54,534 nt of DNA from Ruminococcaceae bacterium UBA1730 (GCA_002315935.1 DCII01000024.1:65664-120197); one strand, 5' to 3'; positions 9,701-18,304 are shown, numbered from the stretch's first letter. Notes: generated by a model from the letters alone, not told the origin. Translations and numbers: made by a program.

Positions 9701-10201
9701 CCATGTGCCGTAAAGTCCGACTGCCATTGCATCTGTATGGTCTGCATTGACAGCAAAATTCTTGTATGTTGTTGTTGCTCCGGGAACATACGAATTCGTC
9801 TGCAATGACTGGTTGCTGAGATATTGACCCGAGCCGTTTGTTACATCAAAGAATGTATTATCATACTCAAGATAAATAGTCTGAGTGTTGAAATACATGT
9901 TACTCTTGAGGTAAACAAATGCCGTAAGGGTTTCGCCGGCATCTACATAATAGTCCGTAAGCTTTCCGTTTGATTCATAGTAATCAATAGCCATATAGAT
10001 ATAGGGCTTTGTTGTGCAATCAGCAGAGAACTTCGGATTAGTAACATCTGCTGAGCCTTCGAAATATGCCTTGTCCTTGACAACGGATGTTCCGACTGCG
10101 GCATAGGTCTTTGTTAAAAATGATGTTCCTGCAATAGCAACAGTTCCGAAAATCATAATTGCACAGAGCAAAAGACTTAATGCCTTTTTGAATTTTTTCA
10201 T
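6788..10201 (-). CDS. Large secreted surface protein with Listeria-Bacteroides (InlB B-type) repeats
   Basis: 1,137 residues. Signal peptide (KKALSLLLCAIMIFGTVAIAG) is followed by a cohesin-like or Ig-like N-terminal domain (to about 300). Many repeats of about 70 residues follow, each of the form YNVKFYLN...G-Y-F-GW-W, typical of the Flg_new/Listeria-Bacteroides repeat (TGYDFNGYEP, EYIGWKV, GYEFVEWVI are examples). The C-terminus ends in a mildly hydrophobic helix without LPXTG or a dockerin that I can identify, so the mode of wall attachment is unclear. The ATG was chosen because AAGGAGG lies just before it; the longer frame to 10,258 adds a non-secretory N-terminus. Probable role in adhesion or surface structure; this is inference. 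Confidence 0.82.
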   Translation of the reverse strand: MKKFKKALSLLLCAIMIFGTVAIAGTSFLTKTYAAVGTSVVKDKAYFEGSADVTNPKFSADCTTKPYIYMAIDYYESNGKLTDYYVDAGETLTAFVYLKSNMYFNTQTIYLEYDNTFFDVTNGSGQYLSNQSLQTNSYVPGATTTYKNFAVNADHTDAMAVGLYGTWLEMKASGIANATSKYPEIADQLSGMDVISTSTKRDTAENKRYKLDTETYLITFQIKVKSNVADNAKGSGGALINLYSAYKDSVVGNQRLGKFSVATSTSAAGRDSVLCGVYNAAGNFLIDDAYATFTCGENPNAEGGKKTAIFINNDGEEVIFSKAYDVNEAIEDPDMSEYTGFIGWADKNGNVIAPEDFDVKMGTSALTFKAVYDTDKFDVVINFNGGNINGKTSETVSVKYNEAVDLSKYVPTRTGYDFNGYEPATVKVENVLNIASPKAKWTAKQYDVKFYLNKSDVNAFATVKATYDATLVLAENAVNKGFNFAAWKDKSDDSVASTKVKFNNKWTVDGDKEYYATWTAKDFKFTFMLYDYSKGEWKEFETAYGNNGEICTNAVLDGISKSVTAQAAGWDGEIQVGSVAGNLNTVFTKAADSTIGMNVTSGIKFEKNETFYIQTKLIYDLEVNVPVFNGTKYTSENTTHNFKVASGLSTSANPYAAKQSFEASKYVAADGYEFVEWVITNDKLSASTIASGTSFAISGTSTDEYVATAKFDLVRYKLRFYINDSTNTAVVAEAYGQIGKEIKLDGNFKIENSEETFVLPTAGVENSEQTTPYSGRNGYKSVGFSLYEDKTNEILSFPLVLTQQMVADAKAQTSKIIDFKHIWEALEYDATFKYKDVSGTEKVFTVSGIPVGTDFNNYDPSNKVDETLGMAFGDYVRANAPEGYKFDRWDVVGSQNTTMEAGGKTFEAVYSANVFKIFVYLNRGGELADDLVKKFTSSYGDDIEAPGDTELGIEAGKGAIVKNMTFTETEKPTPDCEYIGWKVYHLKDESKGELDKSNWVEGVNDEGTTVMRGTVIYEPEWKLYNEFFFRVYGNGGTEDLYSGFGKNFKMYYWKNHRPCQKGDEVLNKTPELNVILGFMPSLENFDFARFFDASMWKSIYLRFDAISVPRSLFTWAGFSGLVTAAWNAIVGLIKGEG

Positions 10202-10345
10202 TCTATTAACCTCCTTGTTTAATACAGTAATGTGCCCGGATACACTCCAAGCATTCAATACTTTTTAATTATGACATATCGCATTGAATAAAGCAATAGA
10301 ATTAATCGCCCTTATTACAATTTTGTCTTTTTGCACAAAAATAAG

Positions 10346-11518
10346 TCATATGATTTGTGCAAGTCCACTTTTAACCGCAGCCTGTGCAACAGCTTTTGCA
10401 ACAGCATCTGCAACGCCTTCATCAAAAGCCTTAGGAAGTATGTTTTCTCTGTTAAGCTCCTCTTCGGAAATGAAATCTGCAATTGCCTTTGCGGCGGCAA
10501 GCTTCATTTCCTCATTGATGTCCTTTGCTCTGACATCAAGTGCACCTCTGAATATTCCGGGAAACGCAAGAACATTATTAATCTGATTCGGATAATCGCT
10601 TCTGCCTGAGCCAACCACCGCTGCACCTGCGTTCTTTGCAAGCTCCGGCATTATTTCGGGAGTCGGATTTGCCATAGCCATAACAACAGCATCCTTTGCC
10701 ATTGACTTAACCATATCCTCGCTGACTATTCCTGCCGCAGAAACGCCGACAAAAACATCTGCACCCTTCATTGCATCGGCAAGGGAACCCGTTATCTGAT
10801 TCTTATTCGTAAGCTCCGCAAGCTCAGCCATTGCATTGTTAAGCTCCTGACCTTTACAGAGAATTCCGTTCCTGTCGCACATAATTATATCACCTGCACC
10901 GCAGGAATGAAGAAGCTTTGCAATTGCCGTTCCTGCCGCACCTGCTCCGCACATGGCAATTGTGCAATCCTCAATCCTCTTGCCGACGCATTTGAGAGCA
11001 TTCAGCACAGCCGCAAGCACAACAACCGCCGTTCCGTGCTGGTCATCATGAAAAACGGGAATGTCGCAGATTTCCTTGAGCCTTTTTTCAACCTCAAAGC
11101 ATCTCGGAGCGGAAATATCCTCAAGGTTTATTCCGCCGAATGAGCCTGAAAGAAGCGAAACCGTTTTAACTATTTCATCAACATCCTTTGAACGGATGCA
11201 AAGAGGAATTGCATCAATTCCCGCAAATTCCTTGAAAAGAAGGCACTTACCCTCCATAACGGGCATACCTGCCTCGGGACCTATGTCGCCCAATCCGAGA
11301 ACGGCAGTTCCGTCTGTTATAACGGCAACCGTGTTCCAGCGGCGTGTCAGCTCAAAGCTCTTGCTTATATCCTTCTGAATTTCAAGGCAGGGAGCGGCAA
11401 CGCCGGGAGTATAGGCAAGCGAAAGCTCCTGCTTATTTGAAGCACCTGCTCTTGATTTTGTTTCTATTTTTCCCTTCCACTCGTAATGGAGCCTCAGGGA
11501 TTCCTTTAGATAATCCAT
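10346..11518 (-). CDS. NAD(P)-dependent malic enzyme
   Basis: 390 residues, the short bacterial form. Catalyses oxidative decarboxylation of malate to pyruvate. Visible: YTPGVAAPC, the catalytic region ITDGTAVLGLGDIGPEAGMPVMEGK, the divalent-metal motif FHDDQHGTA, and the Rossmann motif GAGAAGTAIA. The start ATG lies 3 nt after the glpK stop codon (TAG GA ATG), so translation is probably coupled, with the AAAGGA of the glpK tail acting as a ribosome binding site. Third gene of the uxaC-glpK-malic enzyme operon, where it could supply pyruvate and reducing power. Cofactor preference is not determined. Confidence 0.93.
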   Translation of the reverse strand: MDYLKESLRLHYEWKGKIETKSRAGASNKQELSLAYTPGVAAPCLEIQKDISKSFELTRRWNTVAVITDGTAVLGLGDIGPEAGMPVMEGKCLLFKEFAGIDAIPLCIRSKDVDEIVKTVSLLSGSFGGINLEDISAPRCFEVEKRLKEICDIPVFHDDQHGTAVVVLAAVLNALKCVGKRIEDCTIAMCGAGAAGTAIAKLLHSCGAGDIIMCDRNGILCKGQELNNAMAELAELTNKNQITGSLADAMKGADVFVGVSAAGIVSEDMVKSMAKDAVVMAMANPTPEIMPELAKNAGAAVVGSGRSDYPNQINNVLAFPGIFRGALDVRAKDINEEMKLAAAKAIADFISEEELNRENILPKAFDEGVADAVAKAVAQAAVKSGLAQII

Positions 11519-11520
11519 TC

Positions 11521-13023
11521 CTATTTTGCCCATCCTTTTGAACATTCAACTGCTTTTTTCCAACCCGTATAAAGCTCGTTTCTGCGTTCAACCGGCATTA
11601 CGGGTTCAAAAACCTTATCAACCTGTCTGTTATTCTGAATATCATCAATGCTGTCCCAGACGCCGACTGCAAGGCCTGCAAGATATGCCGCTCCGAGAGC
11701 TGTTGTTTCAACCGTTTTCGGTCTGTTGACATTGCATCTTATCATATCAGCCTGAATCTGAAGCATAATATCGCTCACACTTGCACCGCCGTCAACACGC
11801 AGTTCCGTAAAATCAATTCCCGAATCGGATTTCATAGCTTCAAGCAGGTCTGTCATCTGATATGTGATTGCTTCAAGAACGCTTCTTGCAATATGTGCTC
11901 TGTTGACTCCTCTTGTCAGACCGACAATACATCCTCTTGCGTACATATCCCAATAGGGTGCACCGAGTCCCGTAAATGCAGGAACAAAATATATTCCGTT
12001 TGAATCGGGAACGCTCTCTGCAAGCTCGTCGCAACGGTGGGCATTATCTATCAGATGAAGCTCATCACGCAGCCACTTGATAACCGAGCCTGCATTGAAA
12101 GCTGAGCCTTCAATTGCATATTCAACCTTATCTCCGATACCCCAAGCAACGCCTGTGAGCAGATTATTCTTTGATTTGACTCTTGTTTCGCCTGTGTTCA
12201 TGAGAAGGAAACAGCCTGTGCCGTAGGTGTTCTTTGCTTGACCTGCTTCAAAGCAGCCCTGTCCGAAAAGAGCGGCAGGCTGGTCGCCGATTGCTCCGCA
12301 GATGGGCACTCCCTCAAGTGCTTCAAGGCCGAGAATTCCCTTTGCAACCCTGCCGTAAATCTTGCTTGACGGAACAGGTTCGGGAAGAATCGACATCGGA
12401 ATATCAAGCTTTTCGCAAAGAAATTTATCCCAGCAGAGATTATCAACATCAAAGAGCATTGTTCTCGATGCGTTTGAATAATCCGTAACATGAACGCTTC
12501 CGCCTGTGAGATTCCATATGAGCCATGTTTCAACCGTTCCGAAAAGAAGTCTGCCTTCGTTTGCAAGTCTTCTTGCATCGGGAACATTATCTAAAATCCA
12601 CTTGATCTTTGTGCCTGAAAAATAGGCATCAATCAGCAGACCTGTTTTGTCTTTTATATAATCCTCAAGACCCTGTGCCTTGAGTTCTTCGCAAAGCTCT
12701 GCCGTTCTGCGACACTGCCACACGATAGCGTTATAGACAGGCTTGCCCGTCTGCCTGTCCCAGAGGATAGTTGTTTCTCTCTGATTTGTGATGCCGATTG
12801 CGGCAATTTCTTTGGGATTTACCTTGCCTTCGTTGACGCAGGCGGCAACCGCCTGCATCTGGCTGTAAAGAATTGCAAGAGGGTCATGCTCAACCCATCC
12901 TGCCTGAGGATAAATCTGCTCAAATTCATTCTGTGCCTTGCAAACAATGTTTCCCTGCTTATCGAAAATGATTGCACGGGAGCTTGTGGTTCCCTGGTCA
13001 AGAGCCATAACATACTTTGCCAT
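11521..13023 (-). CDS. glpK: Glycerol kinase
   Basis: 500 residues, the usual length. Phosphorylates glycerol to sn-glycerol 3-phosphate with ATP. Features: N-terminal FGGY-kinase phosphate loop DQGTTSSRAI, substrate region QRETT and WDRQTGKPVYNAIVWQCRRT, GAIGDQPAALFGQ, and GGASVSDIMLQIQADM. ATG with AAAGGAGG at ideal spacing. It lies between uxaC and the malic enzyme gene, with 15-nt and 2-nt gaps, so all three look like one transcript. No glycerol facilitator or glycerol-3-phosphate dehydrogenase is next to it. Confidence 0.97.
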   Translation of the reverse strand: MAKYVMALDQGTTSSRAIIFDKQGNIVCKAQNEFEQIYPQAGWVEHDPLAILYSQMQAVAACVNEGKVNPKEIAAIGITNQRETTILWDRQTGKPVYNAIVWQCRRTAELCEELKAQGLEDYIKDKTGLLIDAYFSGTKIKWILDNVPDARRLANEGRLLFGTVETWLIWNLTGGSVHVTDYSNASRTMLFDVDNLCWDKFLCEKLDIPMSILPEPVPSSKIYGRVAKGILGLEALEGVPICGAIGDQPAALFGQGCFEAGQAKNTYGTGCFLLMNTGETRVKSKNNLLTGVAWGIGDKVEYAIEGSAFNAGSVIKWLRDELHLIDNAHRCDELAESVPDSNGIYFVPAFTGLGAPYWDMYARGCIVGLTRGVNRAHIARSVLEAITYQMTDLLEAMKSDSGIDFTELRVDGGASVSDIMLQIQADMIRCNVNRPKTVETTALGAAYLAGLAVGVWDSIDDIQNNRQVDKVFEPVMPVERRNELYTGWKKAVECSKGWAK

Positions 13024-13038
13024 AAGGATTATCCTCCT

Positions 13039-14439
13039 TTATTTAATTCCGAAATACTTAGCGGCATTGTTATATGAAATATCCTGTGCAATTTTGCAGA
13101 GAGCTTTTTCGTCATAAGGATAGAGACCGTCTTCAACCATGTCTCCGAGAAGACCGCACATGATTCTTCTGAAATATTCGTGCCTCGGATAAGAAAGGAA
13201 TGAACGGGAATCCGTTACCATTCCGACAAATTTTCCGAGTGCACCGAGGTTGCCGAGAGCCTTCATCTGCTCTCTCATGCCGTCAATATTATCATTGAAC
13301 CACCATGCCGAGCCGAACTGAATCTTGCTCTCCGCTTCACTGCTCTGGAAGTTACCGAGCATTGAGCCGAGAACATAGTTATCCTTGGGGTTGAGGGTGA
13401 AAAGAATTGTTTTGGGAAGCTGTTCCTTAGCCGCAAGGCTGTCGAGAAATCTTGAAAGCTTTCTTGCAATGAGCTGGTCATCAATTGAATCATAGCCTGC
13501 ATCGGGACCGATTTTTTTGAACATGAGAGCATTGTTGTTTCTCATCGGACCGATATGAAGCTCCATGCCCCATCCCCTCTTTGCATATTCTGCGGCAAGG
13601 AATGCAAGAAGAGCGGTCTTATATTTATCCGCTTCAACAACCGAAACAGCTTCGCCGTTCTTTGCCTTTGCAAAAATAGCTTCAAGCTCGTCTGCGGTCG
13701 CCTCTTCATAGGGAACATATGCGAATGCGTGGTCGCTTGCACAGCAGCCGAGAGAGGCGAAAAAGTTGATTCTTTCAAGAAGAACCTCGCAAAGCTCTGT
13801 AAAGCTGTTTATCTTTACATTCACTCTTTTTTCCATATCGGAAAGCCACGGAAGAAACGCCGGCATATCAATTCCGAGAGCCTTATCGGGGCGAAAAGCG
13901 GGCAAAACCTTGCATTTGAAGTCCTCCTTCGCAAGAAGAACGTGGTATTCAAGGCTGTCGGCAGGGTCGTCGGTTGTGCAGAGATGAGATACATTTGATT
14001 TTTCGATAAGCTCTCTCGGAGTAAAGCCACCTGCCTTTACAACAGCATTTGCCTTGTTCCAGATTTCGTCTGCGGTTTCGGCTGAAAGAATATCATTTAT
14101 GCCGAAATATCTGCGAAGCTCAAGATGTGACCAATGATACATCGGGTTGCCGATAAGCGACGGCATAACCGATGCAAAAGCCTTGAATTTCTCATATCCG
14201 CTCGCATCGCCTGTGATATATTTTTCATCAACGCCGCAGGAACGCATCGCTCTCCACTTATAGTGGTCGGCGGCAAGCCAAAGCTCCGCTATATCCTCCG
14301 GCTCTCGGTTTTCATAAATTTCCTTCGGCGAAAGATGGCAATGCCAATCAAAAATGGGCATTTTATCGGCGGCTTCAAACATCTTTACGGCAGGTTCATT
14401 GTTGAGAAGAAAATCCTTCCCCATAAATTCTTTTATCAT
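13039..14439 (-). CDS. uxaC: Glucuronate (uronate) isomerase
   Basis: 466 residues, the family length. Interconverts D-glucuronate with D-fructuronate (and galacturonate with tagaturonate). The amidohydrolase-like metal motif is seen as FDWHCHLSPKEI; TTDDPADS and the C-terminal HEYFRRIMCGLLGDMVEDG match UxaC. The ATG was chosen because GGAGG sits 8 nt upstream; a longer frame to 14,469 lacks such a site. First gene of an operon with glpK and malic enzyme. The next enzymes of the pathway (UxuB, UxuA) are not in the window; see the LarA-like/Gnd operon for a possible alternative continuation. Confidence 0.95.
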   Translation of the reverse strand: MIKEFMGKDFLLNNEPAVKMFEAADKMPIFDWHCHLSPKEIYENREPEDIAELWLAADHYKWRAMRSCGVDEKYITGDASGYEKFKAFASVMPSLIGNPMYHWSHLELRRYFGINDILSAETADEIWNKANAVVKAGGFTPRELIEKSNVSHLCTTDDPADSLEYHVLLAKEDFKCKVLPAFRPDKALGIDMPAFLPWLSDMEKRVNVKINSFTELCEVLLERINFFASLGCCASDHAFAYVPYEEATADELEAIFAKAKNGEAVSVVEADKYKTALLAFLAAEYAKRGWGMELHIGPMRNNNALMFKKIGPDAGYDSIDDQLIARKLSRFLDSLAAKEQLPKTILFTLNPKDNYVLGSMLGNFQSSEAESKIQFGSAWWFNDNIDGMREQMKALGNLGALGKFVGMVTDSRSFLSYPRHEYFRRIMCGLLGDMVEDGLYPYDEKALCKIAQDISYNNAAKYFGIK

Positions 14440-14473
14440 TTCATATTCCTCCGAAATAAATTCATACACTTTA

Positions 14474-14501
14474 ATTCTATCACAATATTCAATATTTTCA
14501 A
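14474..14501 (-). promoter_or_regulatory. Promoter of the uxaC operon
   Basis: On the minus strand TTGAAA (14501-14496) and TAGAAT (14479-14474) are 16 nt apart, about 30 nt upstream of the uxaC start. Confidence 0.55.
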
Positions 14502-14514
14502 GTGTAAAAAATAC

Positions 14515-14576
14515 AAAAAGAAGAACTCTTCGGTTAAATCATTTTAAATGAAACCTCTGAATTCTTCTTTTTTCTG
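14515..14576 (-). terminator. Terminator after the MltG-like gene
   Basis: On the minus strand an imperfect long stem (AGAAGAATTC...GAGTTCTTCT) is followed by TTTTTG and then TTTTTT, directly after the MltG-like stop codon. Confidence 0.6.
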
Positions 14577-15410
14577 CTAAATCAACCCTGCTTTTTCGCA
14601 ATTTTCCTGATGCTCTTCCCATGTTTCTGCGTAATGATATTCGCCTTCATCATCGGTAATGAAATAATACCAGTCTGATTCTATCGGATTAAGAGCGGCA
14701 TCAAGAGCTTCGGAGCCGACATTCGTTATAGGCCCCTCCGGCAGACCGTTGCACTTATAAGTGTTATACAGCTCACAAAGCTCATCATATTTTTCTTCGC
14801 TGACAAACGGCTTGACCGATTTTTCAAGATAATTGATTGTTACATCGCATTGAAGTCTCTTGAATTTTTTGCTTTCAAGCCTATTATGAAGCACTGACGA
14901 AACCTTGTTCATTTCGGCAGGATTACCTGCTTCCTCCTGAATTATTGATGCAAGAGTAATAACCTCATCAGCACTCATGCCGATGCTTTCGCATTCTTCT
15001 CTGAAATTATCGTCAATTTTAGACTGCGTATTCTTCAGAAATCTTCTTATTGCCTTTTCAGCACTTTCCCCCACATAGAAATCATATGTGTCCGGATAAA
15101 GATAACCTTCGAGAAGAAACGCTCTGTTCTGCGGATTTTCAACCGTTATTCCGTATTCGGCGGCAAGAGCGGAATCGTTGGCAAAAGCCATGAATTCCGA
15201 GGCGGAGCATACTCCGTTTTTCTCAAGAAGCTCCGCAATTTGACTGACAGTTGAACCCTCGGGAAACATCACTCTGACGGTAGCAATCTCTGTGGCGGTT
15301 TCTTTTTCTTTATTTCCGCCGATTGAACAACCTGCAAGTGACAAAAGGATTGCAATTGACATAATAATTGCAAGAAGCTTTGATATTCTTTTAATTATTG
15401 CATTTTTCAT
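14577..15410 (-). CDS. mltG: MltG/YceG-like endolytic murein transglycosylase, lipoprotein form
   Basis: 277 residues. Cleaves nascent glycan strands and so sets glycan length. The N-terminus carries a lipobox (LLSLAGC), giving a lipid-anchored exoplasmic protein rather than the usual single-pass form. LysM-like segment PEGSTVSQIAELLEKNGV, then the catalytic region ASIIQEEAGNPAEM (the first of the paired Glu residues is the expected catalytic acid), NRLESKKFKRLQCDVTINY, and GLPEGPITNVGSEALDAALNP. No Shine-Dalgarno sequence precedes the ATG; a promoter sits so close that the mRNA is probably leaderless. Confidence 0.9.
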   Translation of the reverse strand: MKNAIIKRISKLLAIIMSIAILLSLAGCSIGGNKEKETATEIATVRVMFPEGSTVSQIAELLEKNGVCSASEFMAFANDSALAAEYGITVENPQNRAFLLEGYLYPDTYDFYVGESAEKAIRRFLKNTQSKIDDNFREECESIGMSADEVITLASIIQEEAGNPAEMNKVSSVLHNRLESKKFKRLQCDVTINYLEKSVKPFVSEEKYDELCELYNTYKCNGLPEGPITNVGSEALDAALNPIESDWYYFITDDEGEYHYAETWEEHQENCEKAGLI

Positions 15411-15416
15411 ATCAAG

Positions 15417-15445
15417 ATTTTATCATAACGCATTACAAAAATCAA
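15417..15445 (-). promoter_or_regulatory. Promoter giving a probable leaderless mRNA
   Basis: On the minus strand TTGATT (15445-15440), 17-nt spacer, TAAAAT (15422-15417). The A of the start codon at 15,410 lies 7 nt after the -10 box, where transcription should begin, and there is no ribosome binding site in between. Confidence 0.6.
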
Positions 15446-15498
15446 GTGAACAGCCTGTAAACAAAAAACACGGCTGAAATTTCAACCGTGTCACTCAA

Positions 15499-16752
15499 TT
15501 ACAGAACATAAATTGTTATATTTCTGTTGCCCCAATCATTGCACATCTGCTCATTGTTCATATAGAGGTCAATATCGGTATTACCCATGTGAACAAATCC
15601 GCCTGTGTCAGCGGCGATACAATAGCCGTAAATATAGGTTCCGTCGGCAGAGGTAATGAAAAGCTCTGTGCCGTAAGGATATTCCGAGGGGTCAACGGCA
15701 ATATGACCTGCCATCGGCTTTCTTCCGCTTGCCGTTTCGGGGTCACCCGTGTATGCAGTAGCCTTCGCATCAACCTTTGATTTATAGTTTACCGGAACGC
15801 CGTTTTCATCAAGCTCAATGCCTGCGGGAATTTCAAGCTCCGAAATAGGGGAAGCTGAATTTTTATATGCTCCAAGCTCGTCTCTGCTCTTCGTTCCGAC
15901 CCTCTTGACCGCTTTTACGGGAGCTTCAACAATAATTTCGCCAACGGGATTTGTTTCAACAAGAACGCCGTCAACATATTTTTCAGAAAAAAGATTTTCT
16001 TTAACGCCTTTTTTGCCTTCCGATGAAATCTTTGAATCGCCTACATACATTTCATCATCGTAAACAATATCGGTTCTGAAATCAACAATTTCCTTCTCCG
16101 AGATTGTTTTATATTCAACTCTGGAAACCTTGATTTTTGTTGATTCGTTGACCGTGCTGTCAAGTGCAGGAACAACAGTATCGTTTTCGCCGAGAACAAT
16201 TCCTGCTTTTTCAAGAACCTGAGCAACGGTAATATTGGTAACCGGGACTGAAATTTCGTTTCCGTCTGCCTCAATCTTAACGGTAAATGCACGCTTAATC
16301 ATAAGACGCATTCCGTCAAAGACCTTTGTGCCGAGGTCAGAGCTGACAACATCGCCATCGTTGATTTCTATTCCACGGTCTTCGAACAGCTCTGCAACCG
16401 TATCCGAATAGCTCACATAATAAGCAACATTTCCGTTATCCTCAACACGGAGCACATTTGCTCTGTTGATAATTATTGAATCGCCGTTTTCGCCTGAAAA
16501 ACCATCGGTATCAAGCTCATCATATGCACCGAGCCTGATTCCTGCCGACCTGACTATTTCAGCCGGATTGGTTGATTTTGAGGATATGCTGATTGAATTT
16601 TCACCGTCAACAATTTTTATCTGCTTTGCACCGTTTGCGGCATACGCATAAGAAGTGCAGGAGATAACAAACGCAACGGCAAGTGCAATAGAAGCAATTC
16701 TGAATATGAAGCCGTGCTTTTTCTGAGAGACGGATGATGAATTTTTAATCAT
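15499..16752 (-). CDS. yabE: Cell-wall protein with DUF348, G5 and 3D domains (YabE/RpfB-like)
   Basis: 417 residues. One N-terminal transmembrane or signal segment (IASIALAVAFVISCTSYAYA); two DUF348-type repeats (about 50-100 and 105-160); a G5 domain (YKTISEKEIVDFRTDIVYDDE to PVKAVKRVGTK); and a C-terminal 3D domain, with ATAYTG, ASGRKPMAGHIAVDPSEYPYGT, AADTGGFVHMGNTDIDLYM. The three conserved Asp residues (VDP, ADTG, DIDLY) of the 3D fold are present. The family cuts peptidoglycan in spore outgrowth or resuscitation. The start ATG follows AAGGAG; a longer frame to 16,935 would run through the promoter and is rejected. Confidence 0.9.
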   Translation of the reverse strand: MIKNSSSVSQKKHGFIFRIASIALAVAFVISCTSYAYAANGAKQIKIVDGENSISISSKSTNPAEIVRSAGIRLGAYDELDTDGFSGENGDSIIINRANVLRVEDNGNVAYYVSYSDTVAELFEDRGIEINDGDVVSSDLGTKVFDGMRLMIKRAFTVKIEADGNEISVPVTNITVAQVLEKAGIVLGENDTVVPALDSTVNESTKIKVSRVEYKTISEKEIVDFRTDIVYDDEMYVGDSKISSEGKKGVKENLFSEKYVDGVLVETNPVGEIIVEAPVKAVKRVGTKSRDELGAYKNSASPISELEIPAGIELDENGVPVNYKSKVDAKATAYTGDPETASGRKPMAGHIAVDPSEYPYGTELFITSADGTYIYGYCIAADTGGFVHMGNTDIDLYMNNEQMCNDWGNRNITIYVL

Positions 16753-16866
16753 AAAATTCTCCTTAATGCTGTGCATCAGTAGCGTGGGATTTGACCTCAG
16801 CGAGGTCATACCTGTGTTTTCTTTTGCAACGATTGAAATTATATTGACGAAAGGCTGATTTGTCAA
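16753..16866 (-). promoter_or_regulatory. Consensus promoter and 5' leader of the YabE-like gene
   Basis: On the minus strand TTGACA (16866-16861), 17-nt spacer, TATAAT (16843-16838). A leader of about 80 nt follows; it contains the perfect hairpin TGACCTC-GC-TGAGGTCA-like stem at about 16,795-16,812 upstream of the ribosome binding site. I looked for a ydaO (c-di-AMP) riboswitch, common before such genes, and do not see one. Confidence 0.75.
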
Positions 16867-16999
16867 ATCACCCAGCAGAAAATTTTTGTATATTTTGCAC
16901 AAATGAGTTGACACTTTTTTACAGTTTGCCCTCAATGAGCTTTTAATAGACCGTTATTTTTGTCAGAAACTGTAAATTTATTTGTATAAAACATAAAAA

Positions 17000-17037
17000 G
17001 TTACAAATGGTTACAAATCGGTAAAATTCTGTTACAT
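17000..17037. repeat. Phased GTTACA repeats in an otherwise empty interval
   Basis: GTTACAAAT at 17,000, GTTACAAAT at 17,010 and GTTACAT at 17,031 start 10 and 21 nt apart, i.e. one and two helical turns. This could be a protein-binding site. Nothing else is visible between the promoter at 16,866 and the terminator at 17,050. Confidence 0.35.
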
Positions 17038-17049
17038 TTTTACATTTTA

Positions 17050-17091
17050 TAAGAAAAACCGCCGTAATCCTTCAAAATAAATTGCGGCGGT
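17050..17091 (-). terminator. Terminator of the larA-like/PHP/gnd/kinase operon
   Basis: ACCGCCG (17058-17064) pairs with CGGCGGT (17085-17091). On the minus strand the stem is followed by TTTTTC. It lies 120 nt after the last gene of the operon. Confidence 0.7.
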
Positions 17092-17211
17092 CTCATTTGC
17101 TTTTATTGCCTTTCCAATGTAATTATATGTTATCTCTGCATTAATTATTCACATCGGAGAATTAAAATCTTCTCTATTATATATTATATTACATTAATAT
17201 AAGATATGCAC

Positions 17212-18291
17212 TTATCTCTTGACTCTTGCGTTGCCGCTCCAGACGCTCCATACCATGTCTTCATCGGCAGGCTGTGCGTAATCGGTCAGGAAAGTAGTTG
17301 CAAGAGCACCGCTTGCCCAGCCGAACTGAATCCATTTTTCGGTCTCCCAGCCCTTGATAACCGCATAGAGAAGACCGCCCACGAAGCCGTCACCGCCGCC
17401 GATTCTGTCCAGAACTCTGATTTCTCTCGGCTCAACAACCTGCCACTGGTCACCGGCAAGCATAATTGCACCCCAGAGATGAGTGTTGGCATTGATAACC
17501 TGACGGAGTGTTGTTGCAAACACCTTTGCGTTGGGATAAGCTTCCTTAACTCTGCCAATCATTTCTTTGAATGAATCAATCTTTGATGCAATATCCTTTC
17601 CTCCTGCTTCGGGTCCTTTGATTCCGAGACAGAGCTGGAAATCCTCTTCGTTGCCGACAAGAATATCGGCATTGGAAGCTATTTCGGAGAAAACAGCACT
17701 CAGCTCCTCTTCTCTGCCCTTCCAGAAGGTTGCTCTGTAATTGAGGTCAAAAGAAATTGCTGTGCCGTATTTCTTTGCCGCTCTTGCAAGCTCAAGGCAG
17801 AACTTGCTTGTTTCCGGAGAAAGAGCGGCGATAAGACCGGAAAGATGAAGAATTCCTACTCCCTCTTTGCCGAAAATGCGGTCAACATCGAAATCTTCAA
17901 TTGAAAGAGTTCTGCCGACCTCGCCCGCTCTGTCATTTTCAACTCTCGGTCCTCTTGAACCGATTCCGCTGTCTGCGATATTGAACTGATGACGATAACC
18001 CCACGGACCGCCCTTTTCAACATCCTTGCCCTCAAAAGCCATTCCTCTTGAGCGAAGGTCCTGCTTGATGAATGAAGCAATCTGGCTATCCTTAACGAAG
18101 GTTGTGAGCACCTTAACGGGAAGTCCGAGATATGATGAAATGCTTGCAACATTTGTTTCCGCACTTGTTGCCTGCATTCTGAACATATTGCTTGAAGCAA
18201 CAGTCTGACCCTCCGCAGGGCAGATACGCACGCCCATGCTTGTGGGAACAACTACTGCCCACGAATAATCTTTTTTAATATCAAGAAGCAT
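17212..18291 (-). CDS. PfkB (ribokinase) family sugar or sugar-acid kinase
   Basis: 359 residues. The C-terminal family signature with the catalytic Asp is DRIGGGDGFVGGLLYAVI; other landmarks are SAETNVASISSYLGLPV near the N-terminus and SFDLNYRATFWKG. These resemble 2-keto-3-deoxygluconate kinases, but gluconate or another sugar acid is possible. ATG with AAGGAGG 8 nt upstream; a much longer frame to 18,471 overlaps gnd and is rejected. Last gene of the operon, 13 nt after gnd. Context (Gnd, LarA-like epimerase) points to a sugar-acid substrate; the identity is inference. Confidence 0.85.
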   Translation of the reverse strand: MLLDIKKDYSWAVVVPTSMGVRICPAEGQTVASSNMFRMQATSAETNVASISSYLGLPVKVLTTFVKDSQIASFIKQDLRSRGMAFEGKDVEKGGPWGYRHQFNIADSGIGSRGPRVENDRAGEVGRTLSIEDFDVDRIFGKEGVGILHLSGLIAALSPETSKFCLELARAAKKYGTAISFDLNYRATFWKGREEELSAVFSEIASNADILVGNEEDFQLCLGIKGPEAGGKDIASKIDSFKEMIGRVKEAYPNAKVFATTLRQVINANTHLWGAIMLAGDQWQVVEPREIRVLDRIGGGDGFVGGLLYAVIKGWETEKWIQFGWASGALATTFLTDYAQPADEDMVWSVWSGNARVKR

Positions 18292-18304
18292 TTTGTTATC
18301 CTCC

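Noticed and set aside
10330..10375. Terminator after the malic enzyme gene
   Set aside because: TTGCACAAA/TTTGTGCAA forms a stem over the stop codon, but no T run follows on the minus strand.
16753..16831. ydaO (cyclic-di-AMP) riboswitch before the YabE-like gene
   Set aside because: The leader is only about 80 nt and lacks the conserved ydaO core; just one simple hairpin is present.
16753..16935. Longer N-terminus of the G5/3D protein
   Set aside because: The extension covers a consensus promoter and would bury the signal segment.
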